NCBI RefSeq assembly: GCF_030285785.1
Contig: NZ_CP127247.1
Coordinates: 2,689,501 to 2,753,500, forward strand
DNA length: 64,000 nucleotides
Direction: 5' to 3'
DNA from: Parasedimentitalea psychrophila
Lineage (GTDB): Bacteria > Pseudomonadota > Alphaproteobacteria > Rhodobacterales > Rhodobacteraceae
In this document: one piece after another, positions 48,428 through 57,340 of the stretch
Numbering within the stretch: the stretch's first letter is position 1
How the letters are laid out: the number at the start of each line of letters is the position of its first letter
Notes under the pieces: model-generated
What the model saw: the letters and a program-made list of their open reading frames with translations, nothing else
What the model was told of the DNA's origin: nothing
Databases searched by the model: none
Position numbers and translations under genes: made by a program

Positions 48428-49014
48428 ATGACCAAACACAGCCCATTTTGGTATTTCCAGACCAGTCCCGATATCATCCGCCTTGCGGTGGTGTTTTACG
48501 TCCAGTTCCCCCTGTCGCTCCGGAATGTGGAGGATTTGCGGCATGCGTGCGGGATCGAAATCAGTCATGAGACTGTGCGATTTTGCCGGAATAGCTTTGG
48601 GCCGTTGTTGGCCGCGGAGATCCGAAGAAAACGGGTTCAGCAACTTCGTGCTCACTCAAATTGGAAATGGCATTTGGACGAGGTGTTGGTAAAAATCAAC
48701 GGTGAAACCCATTATCTCTGGCGGGCTGAAAATTCACATCTGCCATTTCGACGACGAGAGCGAGCCATGCTGCGCTTCCGCCGAATGCGAAGTTTGCAGA
48801 AGTTCGTCTCCGTATACGCCTCGGTTTACAATCACTCCAATCGCTGCCCGGCAGGGTATGTTTACATACCCGAGAGGGGTGGAACGTCACCTTTATTCAC
48901 GCGGAAATTTCAAGCTTAACCGCACCGCCGCTCTCGCTGTGTGGCGCCAACTTGGCGCGGAATAAAGGACAGTCATATTGTCCTTGCTGAGACCAGTTCG
49001 AATTGGTCTGACAG
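48428..49014 (+). mobile_element. IS6-family element, defective copy 2
   Basis: Transposase from ATG 48428 (MTKHSPFWYFQTSPDIIRLAV) through WHLDEVLVKINGETHYLWRA, after which the catalytic core is deleted and ENSHLPFRRRERAML follows directly. The 3' part (HLYSRGNFKLNRTAALAVWRQL, stop at 48965) is thrown out of frame by a mini-element insertion at 48845. Ends GGTCTGACAGC at about 49014, like copy 1. Same orientation as copy 1, so the pair brackets the 39-48 kb segment. Confidence 0.85.
48845..48879 (+). repeat. Palindromic mini-element, copy 3
   Basis: 35 bases: head TGCCCGGCAG, inner repeat GGTATG/CATACC, tail CGAGAGGGG. In IS6 copy 1 the same place reads CACTTCAACCAGGAACG without it, so about 37 bases were gained cleanly, with no visible target duplication. 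The insertion is not a multiple of three and breaks the frame. Confidence 0.8.
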
Positions 49015-49186
49015 CAGGGGAAGTCACGCCTCAGGCGTCAGTTCTGCAACAACGCCGTGTAAAATGTAGCAGGATCTGCGAAAGGAAAAACTACGAATTT
49101 CCCTCTATAGCAAATGGCGTCAGTCGCGGCAGTATCGCGAACTTTTCGCGAAGTTGTCCGGGACTTGTGGACGATTTATCTTGAAC

Positions 49187-50541
49187 TTAACTTTGAGATA
49201 CCTGCGCAGCTTTCCATAATTCTCTGGTCCAATAGGCCGACAGCGCCGTCAAGGCCACGCGGCAGGCCTCGTCGATATCTGGGTAACGGGTGGCCCAATT
49301 GAACATAGTAGACAAAGCGACGTCCATCCTAGCGCACCACTGTTCCGGAAATTCTCCCTGCCGGACCAACAACCCATCATCACCGCTGCGAACCAATAAG
49401 GTGTCCAGTTTGTCAGGCTGGGTGCCTCCGAGAACAGCAACGGACAGGTGGTCAATGATGATCGGATCGGGGCTATTCTTGCGGTCAACTGTGTAACTGC
49501 GCCCCCCGAAGGCTTCCAGCCAGAAAGGGCGATCGCCACCACCATTGTAGCGGTCCATTGATCCAAGCCAACCCGACAGCTCATCCCGCGACAGCAACAA
49601 TCCGCGCCACGTCGCCTGCACCAGTTCAGCCACCTTTTCAGTAGTCACGTCTGTAACCCGAATGCGCTTGCGGAACGGGGCTATCATTGGCCGCCGCGGC
49701 TTTTGCAACGGCTTTCCACTGCGACCGCATCAGCCGGGAAACCTCGTCCTTATCGGCCCATTCCGCCCGCTCTTGTTTGTACTCCCGGGTCAGGCCAACT
49801 TGTGGTTTGGTCGCCATCTGTAGCAATTACCAGCATGCTGGGTTCTTGGGGCAGTTGCAGCGACTTCATGCCAGAAGTAGACAACGACGCCCAAAGAGTC
49901 GCAGGGCCTATGAATAGCCCGCTCAACAGCGCCAAGCCGGTTTCAATACCTTCGCATACCAACAATGGCCCTTGCGCTTCAGACAAGACTACCGCGCCGC
50001 CCGCACATGGCCCAAGCATCATCTTGGCCGATGTTCTCAGACGAAGTCCTTGCTTGTTAAAGAACGTGCGATGAACTCCGCCGGTTGAGACATCGGCCAA
50101 CATGGCGCAGGTCCAAGTCGCACTTGGCGCATGATATAAATTCGAGATGAAACGCGGGCTAGTTGGCAGATAGCAGGTGATATATCTGCCCCTTAAATAG
50201 CTATCTGCTTTCGTGCCGATGATCGGCCTGGCCGCTTCCCAGAGAGATCGAGCATTTGCCAGTTTCGCGGCCTGACAATCCGCCTGTTTGCGTTGGGCTT
50301 GTTCCCGCGCTGTAAAGTCGATTTGGAGGTTTTCAAGTGGCAAATCCACCGCATGGGCAAGATCCGGAAAACGGCAATTCGACTTGAAACAATGGAGCAA
50401 AAGTGTGCCGCCTTGTTCCGAGATACTCAAAGCGGCCTGATCTCTGCGACGTTCGATCTGGCAGATTGGGCAGGGTGCTGATCCGCGCCCATTCTTTCAA
50501 TGGCCACCGAGATTAGATGTGATTTGTTGCGCGTCGGTCAT
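49187..50541 (-). pseudogene. Phage primase/helicase-type gene (Toprim plus DUF3987), decayed
   Basis: Pieces of one or two genes in three frames. From the ATG at 50541 (MTDAQQITSNLGGH) an in-frame TGA stands where a Trp is expected; then CPIC...HCFKSNC, a CHC2-type zinc finger, and a Toprim-like part (LLVCEGIETGLALLSG, MLVIATDGD) to about 49800. A frameshift leads to AEWADKDEVSRLMRSQW, another to the DUF3987 part (49187-49708) with LLSRDELSGWLGSMDRYNGG and DHLSVAVLGGTQPDKL. Such proteins start replication of prophages and satellite elements. Several lesions make it inactive. Confidence 0.75.
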
Positions 50542-50592
50542 GATGGGAATGTCTTTCGCTTTTTGGCGCAGCACGGTAGGATAAGAGCGTTC

Positions 50593-50946
50593 TCAACACT
50601 TCAATAAGCCCAGCGCCCGCGCCCGTTGTTTCGGGGGTGGTTTGGTTATTTCACGATGCCCATGATCCAAGTGTCGATCTCGCACACGTCCTGGTAAGTT
50701 GCGCGGGCCAGCTTGTGTTTTTGAATGGGCTCGGCGTTGTGAAATTTTTCCAACGTCGTTTGGCGTAGACCAAAGTTGCGATATCATCAGGTGCTCCTGA
50801 CTGGTGACTTGGGGTCTTAGTGCCGAGCGAATACCCGCTCAGACGCGCACAGGAAACAGTGGCCATGAAGGAAGGGCTTTTTCGATGACCGACGCGTTGC
50901 AATCCTGAGCCGCTCATTTCAACGGCTTGTTCAAATGTCGGAACTG
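50593..50946 (-). other. Decayed small reading frames next to the integrase
   Basis: No intact gene. One minus-strand frame starts MTVPTFEQAVEMSG (from 50950); a second gives FGLRQTTLEKFHNAEPIQKHKL and ATYQDVCEIDTWIMGI before a stop at about 50648. The second looks like an AlpA/HTH protein missing its start. Possibly one gene split by a frameshift. Low certainty. Confidence 0.3.
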
Positions 50947-51541
50947 TCATCTTGCCACCATCGACACAATGGCATCCGACGCGCTAGTCACATGGCGGGC
51001 CCATTTTTCAAGAAGAACACGGCGCCTGTCGAGGTAATCTGTGCGGCGGTAGGCGCGCTCAACATTTGTTCCCGCAACATGGGCCAACATCATTTCAACG
51101 ACATCATGAGGGGTGTCCGGTGCCTCGGCCAGCCACACCCTCAAGCTGGAGCGAAAACCATGTGGACGCTCTTTCATACTCCTGCGTTCCATAAGACGCG
51201 ACCTGGTGGCATCGCTGATGACCCCGGCCCGAACAGATGGAAAAAGGAAACCATCACGCTGGAAGGGTAGGGCTTGCTCTATAACATTCTGTGCCTCGGT
51301 CGAAAGAATTACACGAAAATCTGTGGTCTGGCCCTCACGCTCTTTCATGACTTCGGCAGGTATCGTCCAGACATTGGCGTCGATCTGAGCTATCTGAAGC
51401 AACCGTATCGGCTTTGATCTGAGACCTGTCAAAATGAGCAATCGCAGCGCCAGATGTGTGAGCGTTGGCTCCGCCAAGCTCTTGTAGAATTCAGGAACGA
51501 TCTGGTGGGCTACCCAAACCCATTTCTCTGCGCCGACCTGC

Positions 51542-51579
51542 TGCCCGGCAGTCGTTTGCGTGGCAAACGATGAGAGGGG
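51542..51579 (+). repeat. Palindromic mini-element, copy 4
   Basis: 38 bases: head TGCCCGGCAG, inner repeat TCGTTTGC/GCAAACGA, tail TGAGAGGGG. Inserted in the antisense direction within the integrase gene. Confidence 0.75.
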
Positions 51580-51628
51580 GCCTGCATTGACCACGTGCGC
51601 AGCCAGATGAGAGTTTCTGAGCGTCCAT

Positions 51629-51665
51629 TGCCGACAGGCGATTGCATAGCAATCTGCCGAGAGAG
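51629..51665 (+). repeat. Palindromic mini-element, copy 5
   Basis: 37 bases: head TGCCGACAGG, inner repeat CGATTGC/GCAATC, tail TGCCGAGAGAG. Only 49 bases from copy 4 and in the same orientation. Inner part nearly identical to copy 7 (53749). Confidence 0.7.
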
Positions 51666-51794
51666 TGTATGTCGTGTCTTGGGCCAGCACCAGCCCAGGA
51701 CACGTCAAGTGCCACAGGGAGTGCTGACGAAGACTGCCCCTCTCGACGGTATATGCAGGGCCTGCACCGAGAGAGGTTTCCAAAGATACACTTG

Positions 51795-52185
51795 ATGTTC
51801 ATCGCTTGGCTGATGGACAACACATGCAAGTTCTCAATGGAATAGACGGATTTGCGGAGCTGTTTAGATGGATTGAACCGCAACCAACAGCGCTGATCAT
51901 TTGTGAAGCTACCGGGCCATATCATCGACAATTAGAACAGGCGCCGGTCAATGATTGTCACAGAGTTCTGGGAAGTGGCAGGGAAACGCGCGGATACAGG
52001 GCGGGTGCTCAAATCTGCGACATGCCATCTTCATGCCCGCGCTGGTCGCAATCCGGTTTGATGCGGACCTGAAAGCTAAATACGATCAGCTCGCCACCGC
52101 TGGGAAAGAGAAAAAAGTCGCCGTCACGGCGGTCATGCGAAAGCGGCTTGTCCTTGCAAACGCACAGTTGCGCGATCACCGGATG
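51795..52185 (+). mobile_element. IS110-family transposase remnant
   Basis: N-terminal piece HMQVLNGIDGFAELFRW, IEPQPTALIICEATGPYHRQLEQ with the DEDD-domain Glu (to about 51962) joined, in another frame, to the C-terminal piece SSGKWQGNARIQGGCSNLRH, PALVAIRFDADLKAKYDQL and KKVAVTAVMRKRLVLANAQLRD (to about 52185). About 200 central codons are deleted. Inactive. Confidence 0.8.
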
Positions 52186-52350
52186 TTACCCTGCCGGGCA
52201 GTGGGCTCCACAGTGCTCTGGCCGACCGCCCACAAGCGCCTGAGGCCATCGTGCCGGTGGACCAAAGTCCAACTTTCAACTCGGACCACGCAAGTGGGGC
52301 TGCTCAGCATCACCTTCATTTCTTCCATCGTTGATGATCTGAATGCAGGG

Positions 52351-52835
52351 GGTGGTTCTACGCTAGAAAAATCTTTGATGGTGGCGAACTCGTAGGCCTG
52401 AAACGAATTGAGCCGGGTCTGGTGAGTGTCGACGAGACTTTGGATGAAACAAAACGCTTCAAGTTCACCAACGATGCAGCGCCGCCCTATGTTTGGACTA
52501 TGCCAGTCGGGCAATATTTTCCAACATTGAGCACCAATCCCTTGAGTTGGTAACTGACAGCCTTCGCCCAATTCTGGAGCTGATCGAGCAGTCGGTGAAT
52601 AAGTTCCTGATCGAAGACGATGATGTGCCTTTTGAATTCAATGTTCGCAGCCTTTTGCGTGATGATTTGAAGGCCCGCTATGAGGTTTATGCGAAGGGCC
52701 GTCAGTGGGGTTGGCTGACCGTCGATGACGTGCTGCGCATGGAGAATGAAAACGGCATCGGCTCAGCCGGTGATCGATACATGGAGCCATTGAATATGGT
52801 TCCAGTGGGATCCGATGCAGGTCGCCGTGGCGCGG
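52351..52835 (+). pseudogene. Phage portal protein remnant
   Basis: First part (about 52351-52500): KIFDGGELVGLKRIEPGLVS and FKFTNDAAPPYVWTM, the wing/stem area of HK97-type portals. After a deletion with frame change comes SRAIFSNIEHQSLELVTDSL, RPILELIEQSVNKFL and the C-terminal LLRDDLKARYEVYAKGRQWGW-LTVDDVLRMENENG region. The end is fused in frame to the protease below. Portal proteins form the ring through which DNA enters the capsid. Confidence 0.75.
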
Positions 52836-53214
52836 TCCAAGTCTTGAAACTTCATGGTACGATCATGCCTCGCGGTGGAATGATGTCTCTAATGTCAGGA
52901 GGGGCATCGCTTGAAATGTTCCAGAAAGCGTTTGCCAGCGCCGCAGATGATACAAACGCGCAGGCCATCGTGCTCGAAGTCGATAGCGGCGGCATGGTGG
53001 ACCAGGTGCCGGAAGCAGCGGCGATGATTTACCGCGCTCGGCGCGTCGATCGCCCCATCGTGCAGTTGCCAACACCATGGCTGGTTCTGCGGCGTACTGG
53101 ATCGCCGCCGCAGCAGATGAACTGGTGGTGAAGCCATCGGGTAAGGTGGGTTCGATCGGCGTTTATACCATGCATGACAACATGTCGGCGGCGCTGGAAA
53201 AAGGCTGGAATTGA
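52836..53214 (+). pseudogene. Phage S49-type prohead protease remnant
   Basis: Follows the portal in one frame: VLKLHGTIMPRGGMMSLMSGG and AQAIVLEVDSGGMVDQV. A frameshift at about 53060 moves the reading to NTMAGSAAYWIAAAADELVV and KPSGKVGSIGVYTMHDNM, with the catalytic Ser in GSAAYW and Lys region typical of SppA/S49 proteases. Ends in a stop shortly after. In HK97-like phages this protease processes the scaffold or capsid. Confidence 0.75.
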
Positions 53215-53327
53215 GCGGGCCTTGATGTCGGCGCCGGTGTCTGTCTGACGTCAGCGCCTATGGGTCCAAATAGCGTTATTTGATAAGAGAGTGTTTCTGG
53301 CTCATCGCAACCACTGAGGAGTGGAAC

Positions 53328-53740
53328 ATGAGACATACAACTGGAACAGGCAAAAGCCCTGGCGAGAAGATCGTCAAAGATATCAAGCGGGCCACCCCTG
53401 CCCGGCAGCACATGCGCAGCATGTGTGAGAGGGGCGCAAGCATTACTCATCCGAAGAGAAGATCAGGATCGTCCTGGATGGCCTTCGTGGCGAAGACAGC
53501 ATTGCTGAGCTGTGCCGTCGTGAGGGCATTTCCCAAGGCATCTACTACAAATGGTCGAAAGACTTCATGGAAGCTGGCAAGAAGCGGCTGGCTGGCGATA
53601 CTGCACGCGCTGCAAACACCGACGAAGTGAAGGATCTGCGCCGTGAAGCGCGTGATCTGAAGGAAGTTGTGGCGGAACAAACGCTCGAACTCCGTTTGCT
53701 TAAAAAAAGCATGTTCGACGGTGGGGACGGCCGCGAATGA
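53328..53740 (+). pseudogene. IS3 OrfA, interrupted by a mini-element
   Basis: Starts MRHTTGTGKSPGEKIVKDIK; then the mini-element (53399-53434) intervenes, and the frame resumes as KHYSSEEKIRIVLDGLRGED-SIAELCRREGISQGIYYKW, a helix-turn-helix, and LRREARDLKEVVAEQTLELR, the leucine-zipper part, to TGA at 53738-53740. Removing about 38 bases joins ATR-KHYSSEEK perfectly. As it stands the two halves are in different frames. Confidence 0.8.
53399..53434 (+). repeat. Palindromic mini-element, copy 6
   Basis: 36 bases: head TGCCCGGCAG, inner repeat CACATGC/GCATGTG, tail TGAGAGGGG. Sits within IS3 orfA; flanking sequence joins exactly when it is left out. Confidence 0.8.
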
Positions 53741-54757
53741 GATACCTGTCACCCGGCAGGCGATTGCGTAGCAATCTGCCGAAAGGGGGCATCTGAGAAG
53801 TTAGAGATCATCAGGCTGGTTGAGGGATCGCATCTGTCGGCCCGCCTGACATTGGCCAAGTTGGGCATCCCACGCACCACTTTCTATCGTTGGTATGATA
53901 GGTATTTGCAGCGCGGCGAAGCTGGACTGCAGGATCAATCGCCGAAGCCCAAACTCGTCTGGAACCGTATTCCGGACGCGATACGGCGCAAGGTCGTGAA
54001 GTTGGCGCTGAACGAGACCGAGTTGTCGCCACGTGAACTGGCAGTGACGTTCACGGATCGAGAAAGCTATTTCGTATCAGAGGCTTCGACGTATCGGATC
54101 TTGAAGGCGCACGATCTGATCACCAGCCCCGCCTTCATCGTTATAAAGGCGGCGAGCGAGTTCAAAGACAAAACCACAGCCATCAACCAGTTGTGGCAGA
54201 CGGACTTCACATATCTGAAGATCATCGGCTGGGGTTGGTTTTATCTCAGCACGATCTTGGACGATTACAGCCGGTACATCATCTCATGGAAGCTTTGCAC
54301 GAACATGAGAACACAAGACGTCACTGATACGTTGGACTTGGCTTTGGAAGCATCGGGATGTGACCAAGTTCATGTCGTCCACAAGCCACGCCTGCTGAGT
54401 GATAACGGTTCCAGCTACGTCTCAGGGGAACTGGCGGAATGGCTGCAAGACAAGGGCATGAAGCACAGCCGTGGCGCGCCGTATCACCCGCAAACCCAAG
54501 GTAAGATCGAGCGGTGGCATCAAACCTTGAAGAACCGCATCTTGTTAGAGCACTACTTCCTGCCCGGTGATCTCGAAGCCCAAATCGAAGCCTTCGTCGA
54601 TCACTACAATCATCACCGCTACCACGAGAGCCTGAACAACGTCACACCCGCCGACGTCTACTTCGGACGCGACAAAGCCATTCTACAACAAAGGGAAAGG
54701 ATCAAACGTAGGACGCTCGAAACGCGGCGCTTGCATCACAGACAACGCGCCGCATAA
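53737..54757 (+). pseudogene. IS3 OrfB transposase with a mini-element at its start
   Basis: The ATG at 53737 overlaps the orfA stop (ATGA). After MRY the mini-element (53749-53788) intrudes; from 53789 the frame is open to 54757 with SEKLEIIRLVEG, then IPRTTFYRWYDRYL. The DDE domain is complete: QTDFTYLKIIGWGWFYLS (first Asp), PRLLSDNGSSYVSGEL (second Asp) and QGKIERWHQTLKNR (Glu). A start inside, such as ATG-less GTG codons or 53852 TTG, might give a truncated protein. The DDE core itself is intact. Confidence 0.75.
53749..53788 (+). repeat. Palindromic mini-element, copy 7
   Basis: About 40 bases: head TCACCCGGCAGG, inner repeat CGATTGC/GCAATC, tail TGCCGAAAGGGG. Lies a few codons after the orfB start; skipping it restores the family's usual N-terminus. 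Confidence 0.75.
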
Positions 54758-54834
54758 TGAAGCCAACCAGATGAGCCGAACTCTCTTGTAGTTTAACCTG
54801 CCATTGGTTCCAAAAACCCTGACGACGGACAGCC

Positions 54835-55092
54835 GGTGTCAAAGACCTGACAAACGCAGCAATCATCCAGCTTACCAAGGCTGCTGGTGATGACAACAAG
54901 CAGGCAATCGTTGAGATCTGGGGTGAAGACCCAGATATCAAAAGCAACTTCAGTCACGTGCGGCTGACGATTTCGGTGGCTGCTGCAAACAGCGATTGTG
55001 CTGCCCTGGTGCTCGGCAGTCATCCCCGACAAGGCCCGGCATCGGAACGCGATCTGGCCAGCGTGGTCGAGATCGTCAATCTGAACGCCTGA
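54835..55092 (+). pseudogene. Phage structural-gene fragment (C-terminal)
   Basis: 85 codons without a start, directly right of the IS3 element: VKDLTNAAIIQLTKAAGDDN, IVEIWGEDPDIKSNFSHVRL, ALVLGSHPRQGPASERDLAS and VVEIVNLNA, then stop. The position between protease and head-tail connector suggests a capsid, decoration or adjacent protein, but I do not recognise the family. Its 5' end was removed by the IS. Confidence 0.45.
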
Positions 55093-55142
55093 AGCAGGAT
55101 GCACCTGGGGCAATAGTCCCCGGGTGATACAGGCGGCGCCCT

Positions 55143-55688
55143 ATGTCATTTGTTGTTTCTGTACCGCCTGCGGCTGAGATCTTTACTGCAGCGGATTTAC
55201 CTTCAGATTTGGACCTTGGTGTCGATGAAACCAATTTTGACACACAGATCGCAGGCAATATTTCTGCAGCATGGGCCACCGCGGAAAACTATATGCGCAA
55301 GCGTCTTTTGGCGCAGCCTCTCGTGGCAACCTTTTGTGGTTTTGGTCGAAGTGGTAGGCTGGCAGCGCCTATAGTTCTCGTGCAATCTATTTCAAAATCT
55401 GAATATCGAACCAGCGGTGGCGATTGGCGGAAAATCCCATCTTCCGAGGTGGGTGCTTATTTAGCGGACCAACCGGGGCACTTGATGCCCGCTGCTGGAT
55501 ATTCCTGACCGCCTCTAATTCAAGAACCTGAAAATGTCCACGTCACATTTGTAGCAGGTATCGGTGTTGACAAGACGGCGATTGACCTAGGCATTTTGCA
55601 AGCGATCCACCTAATGGCAGCGGATGTATTCGTTAATCGCGCCGCACCGTCCAGCCTTGGGCGTGGCAGAGAGAGAAATATTAAATGA
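55143..55688 (+). pseudogene. Phage head-tail connector protein, with in-frame TGA
   Basis: MSFVVSVPPAAEIFTAADLP, then a helix (AAWATAENYMRKRLLAQPLV) and, after a TGA at 55506-55508 in the same frame, VHVTFVAGIGVDKTAIDLGI-LQAIHLMAADVFVNRAAPSS to a stop at 55686. This is the gp6-like connector family. The TGA most likely replaced a Trp codon. One transition would repair it. Confidence 0.7.
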
Positions 55689-56046
55689 CAGTATCGCATA
55701 TTGGGCCGCTGACCGAAGCCCTGTAGGCGCAGTTGGTCGCGGCGTTAAGCGAAGGCGACGTTGCCGAAGAGGAACACGGTACCGCGCCTGATGTGCCCGT
55801 ATTTACCGATGTGACCGAGCAGAAACACCGGCTTTATGTGCGGATCGGAATAGGCACCATGCTGCAAGGCAATTCCAACGTCGGCCACGCTGATCGTCAC
55901 GCTTTTCTGGTGCGCGCAATTCACGAAACCATGGGGGTGGCGATCACAGTTCCCTCGGTTGAATTGCCCCGTGTCGCAGGTGTTGTTGATGCACTTTCGA
56001 AGTGGGCACCTCTGGAACCCTCGCACATGATCAACTTCATAAGTGC
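55685..56046 (+). pseudogene. Phage tail-completion-like protein, with in-frame TAG
   Basis: ATG at 55685 overlaps the connector's stop. Reads MTVSHIGPLTEAL, then TAG where a Gln is likely, then QLVAALSEGDVAEEEHGTAP-DVPVFTDVTEQKHRLYVRIG and HADRHAFLVRAIHETMGVAI. Size and position fit a DUF3168-type tail terminator; the match is loose. The 3' part is lost in a deletion that joins it to the tape-measure fragment. Confidence 0.5.
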
Positions 56047-56315
56047 TGGCAATTTCCCGCGCCCAGCAATCATCTTCGCGCACTGCGTCCACCAAAGCGT
56101 TGACTGCAGCGCAAAAACTCCTGTCCGTTGCTGCGAGGATAACAGCGCCAACTCTGCGTAGCCTAGTTGGCGTTATGGCATTCTTTGGCGGGCCGGTTGG
56201 GTTGGCCCTGGCGGTGGTCACCACCACGTTGGCCGTGATGGCTATGCGCACGTCTGAACTGGACAGGTTGACCGAGTCCGTCACTGGACGGGTACAGCGA
56301 CAGGGTCAGAATTGA
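56047..56315 (+). pseudogene. Tail tape-measure protein fragment
   Basis: About 85 codons: SSRTASTKALTAAQKLLSVA, then the hydrophobic LVGVMAFFGGPVGLALAVVT-TTLAVMAM, which is typical of the membrane-like segment of phage tape-measure proteins. Both ends truncated; real ones are several hundred to over a thousand residues long. Confidence 0.55.
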
Positions 56316-56341
56316 CGCTTTGACCCGCGAGGCGCAGCAAT

Positions 56342-56690
56342 ATGACCGGGTGGTTGCGCAATTGGAGCGAGCGGCTTCTGGGGTTGCTGCCGGACTTGAT
56401 TGCGATGGGCCTGCCTCAGGCAGAAGCCGAAAACCAGCGCTATATCCGGGAGAGCAATGCGCAAGAGAGTGATGAGGTTCTGCTGCCGCTTATCTCACTA
56501 AGTCACCCCGACGGGGCACAGCTTGAGCGGCTGGTGCCGGGTCGCAATCTGATTGTTCACCGGGGGCTGGAATTTCAGCCGGCCGCTTTTGAAATCTCGC
56601 TTCCCGACGACCTCGAAGAGGGCGCTCCGGTGATGAATTGGGCAGCTGATAACACTGACTTGTCTTGTCAGCCTGTTGCGCCACGCGCGC
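56342..56690 (+). pseudogene. DUF1833-type phage tail protein fragment
   Basis: From about 56460: EVLLPLISLSHPDGAQLERL, IVHRGLEFQPAAFEISLPDD and then loss of homology after MNWAADNTD. This strand pattern is DUF1833, a minor tail component. The first 40 codons (WLRNWSERLLGLLPDLIA) look like the end of another tail gene fused by deletion. Confidence 0.5.
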
Positions 56691-56696
56691 AATAAA

Positions 56697-56960
56697 ATCT
56701 ATGCTGAGGCGAACATTTCGGACCTGTCGCCGATGGTGAGAGCTTGGCGCAGTGGTGAGCAGGTTATGGATCTGTATCCCGACGATGTGGCCGAAGACAG
56801 TGAGAGAGTCCATTTGATGACGGATGTGGAAACTGTCCGCTACACGCGGGACCGGGTTGCGTCAGCTTCCATCGACATTTCCTTTCCGCAATGCTTGGGT
56901 AAGATCCGCAGTGCATCGGCGACCGCTGGCAGAACCGTCGATCCTGCCTTTCTATATCTC
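56697..56960 (+). pseudogene. Unassigned prophage gene fragment
   Basis: An open frame reading RNKIYAEANISDLSPMVRAW, YPDDVAEDSERVHLMTDVET and RDRVASASIDISFPQCLGKI. Coding-like composition, no family recognised, no start or stop of its own that fits. Probably part of a tail gene. Confidence 0.3.
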
Positions 56961-57340
56961 TATATCTGACGGCTATCCGGTCCTTCAGGGTCGGGGCATT
57001 GCCCAGCCATCAGGATATCTCTGAAATTGCCATCAAGATGCGCACCAGCGAACAACTGAACGGGCAGGTCGACAGCTTGAGCGCCATAGTGCTGCAGATG
57101 GCCCCGGTTCGGCAGGACTTCACACCTCGCAATTACTGGGGCTTCAAGGGCGCGGCGGCCTACCGGGGGAAGTCGAGTTTGAGCCGATTACCGGCTCGAC
57201 GGATGGCGCTTGCGTTCTGTTTGACTGGCGCAATACCAGCAACGCCCTGTTCCGCGTCACCAAAATTCCCCTTATCCGAGCTGCCCAGATTGACCCAGAA
57301 ACCCATGCCTTGACTGGCTTCGCCTAGATTGCCAAGGACA
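56940..57340 (+). pseudogene. Phage tail tip (TipJ/host-specificity-like) fragment
   Basis: Pieces in different frames: ISISDGYPVLQGRGIAQPSG, then AIKMRTSEQLNGQVDSLSAI-VLQMAPV, then RNYWGFKGAAAYRG and EFEPITGSTDGACVLFDWRN. The combination of GRGIA.P, the QLNG..D.LSA line and the following region resembles the central host-attachment protein of HK97/lambda-like tails. Confidence 0.5.

Larger units (their letters stand above)
50947..51783 (-). pseudogene. Tyrosine recombinase (phage integrase), N-terminus disrupted
   Basis: The C-terminal catalytic domain is intact in 50947-51530: LILTGLRSKPIRLLQI (first Arg), RPHGFRSSLRVWLAE (His-x-x-Arg), MLAHV and the Tyr in AYRRTDYLDRRR. Upstream the frame passes through two mini-elements (51542-51579, 51629-51665) and a degenerate third, which contribute foreign residues such as the LSSFATQTTAGQQ stretch; the usual N-terminal core-binding domain and start are missing. 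It would have integrated the prophage now in ruins to its right. Confidence 0.75.
53281..54790 (+). mobile_element. IS3-family element carrying two mini-elements
   Basis: About 1510 bases. Imperfect terminal repeats: left TGATAAGAGAGTG, right end CTCTCTTGTA (complement TACAAGAGAG), with GGCTCATC repeated inside each end. It contains orfA (53328-53740) and orfB (53737-54757) in the usual overlapping arrangement. Both frames are interrupted by a palindromic mini-element. It has inserted into the phage head genes. Confidence 0.85.

Noticed and set aside
51733-51770. Possible eighth mini-element near the integrase 5' end
   Set aside because: Only parts of head and tail are recognisable, and the inner palindrome TGCAGGGCCTGCA differs from the others; mentioned in the cluster finding but not listed as a copy.
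52191-52232. TGCCGGGCAGTGGGC... at the end of the IS110 remnant as another mini-element
   Set aside because: The head is similar, but no inner inverted repeat and no GAGAGGGG tail follow.
53281-54790. IS3 element as fully functional
   Set aside because: Both reading frames are interrupted by mini-elements; only the DDE core of orfB is open.
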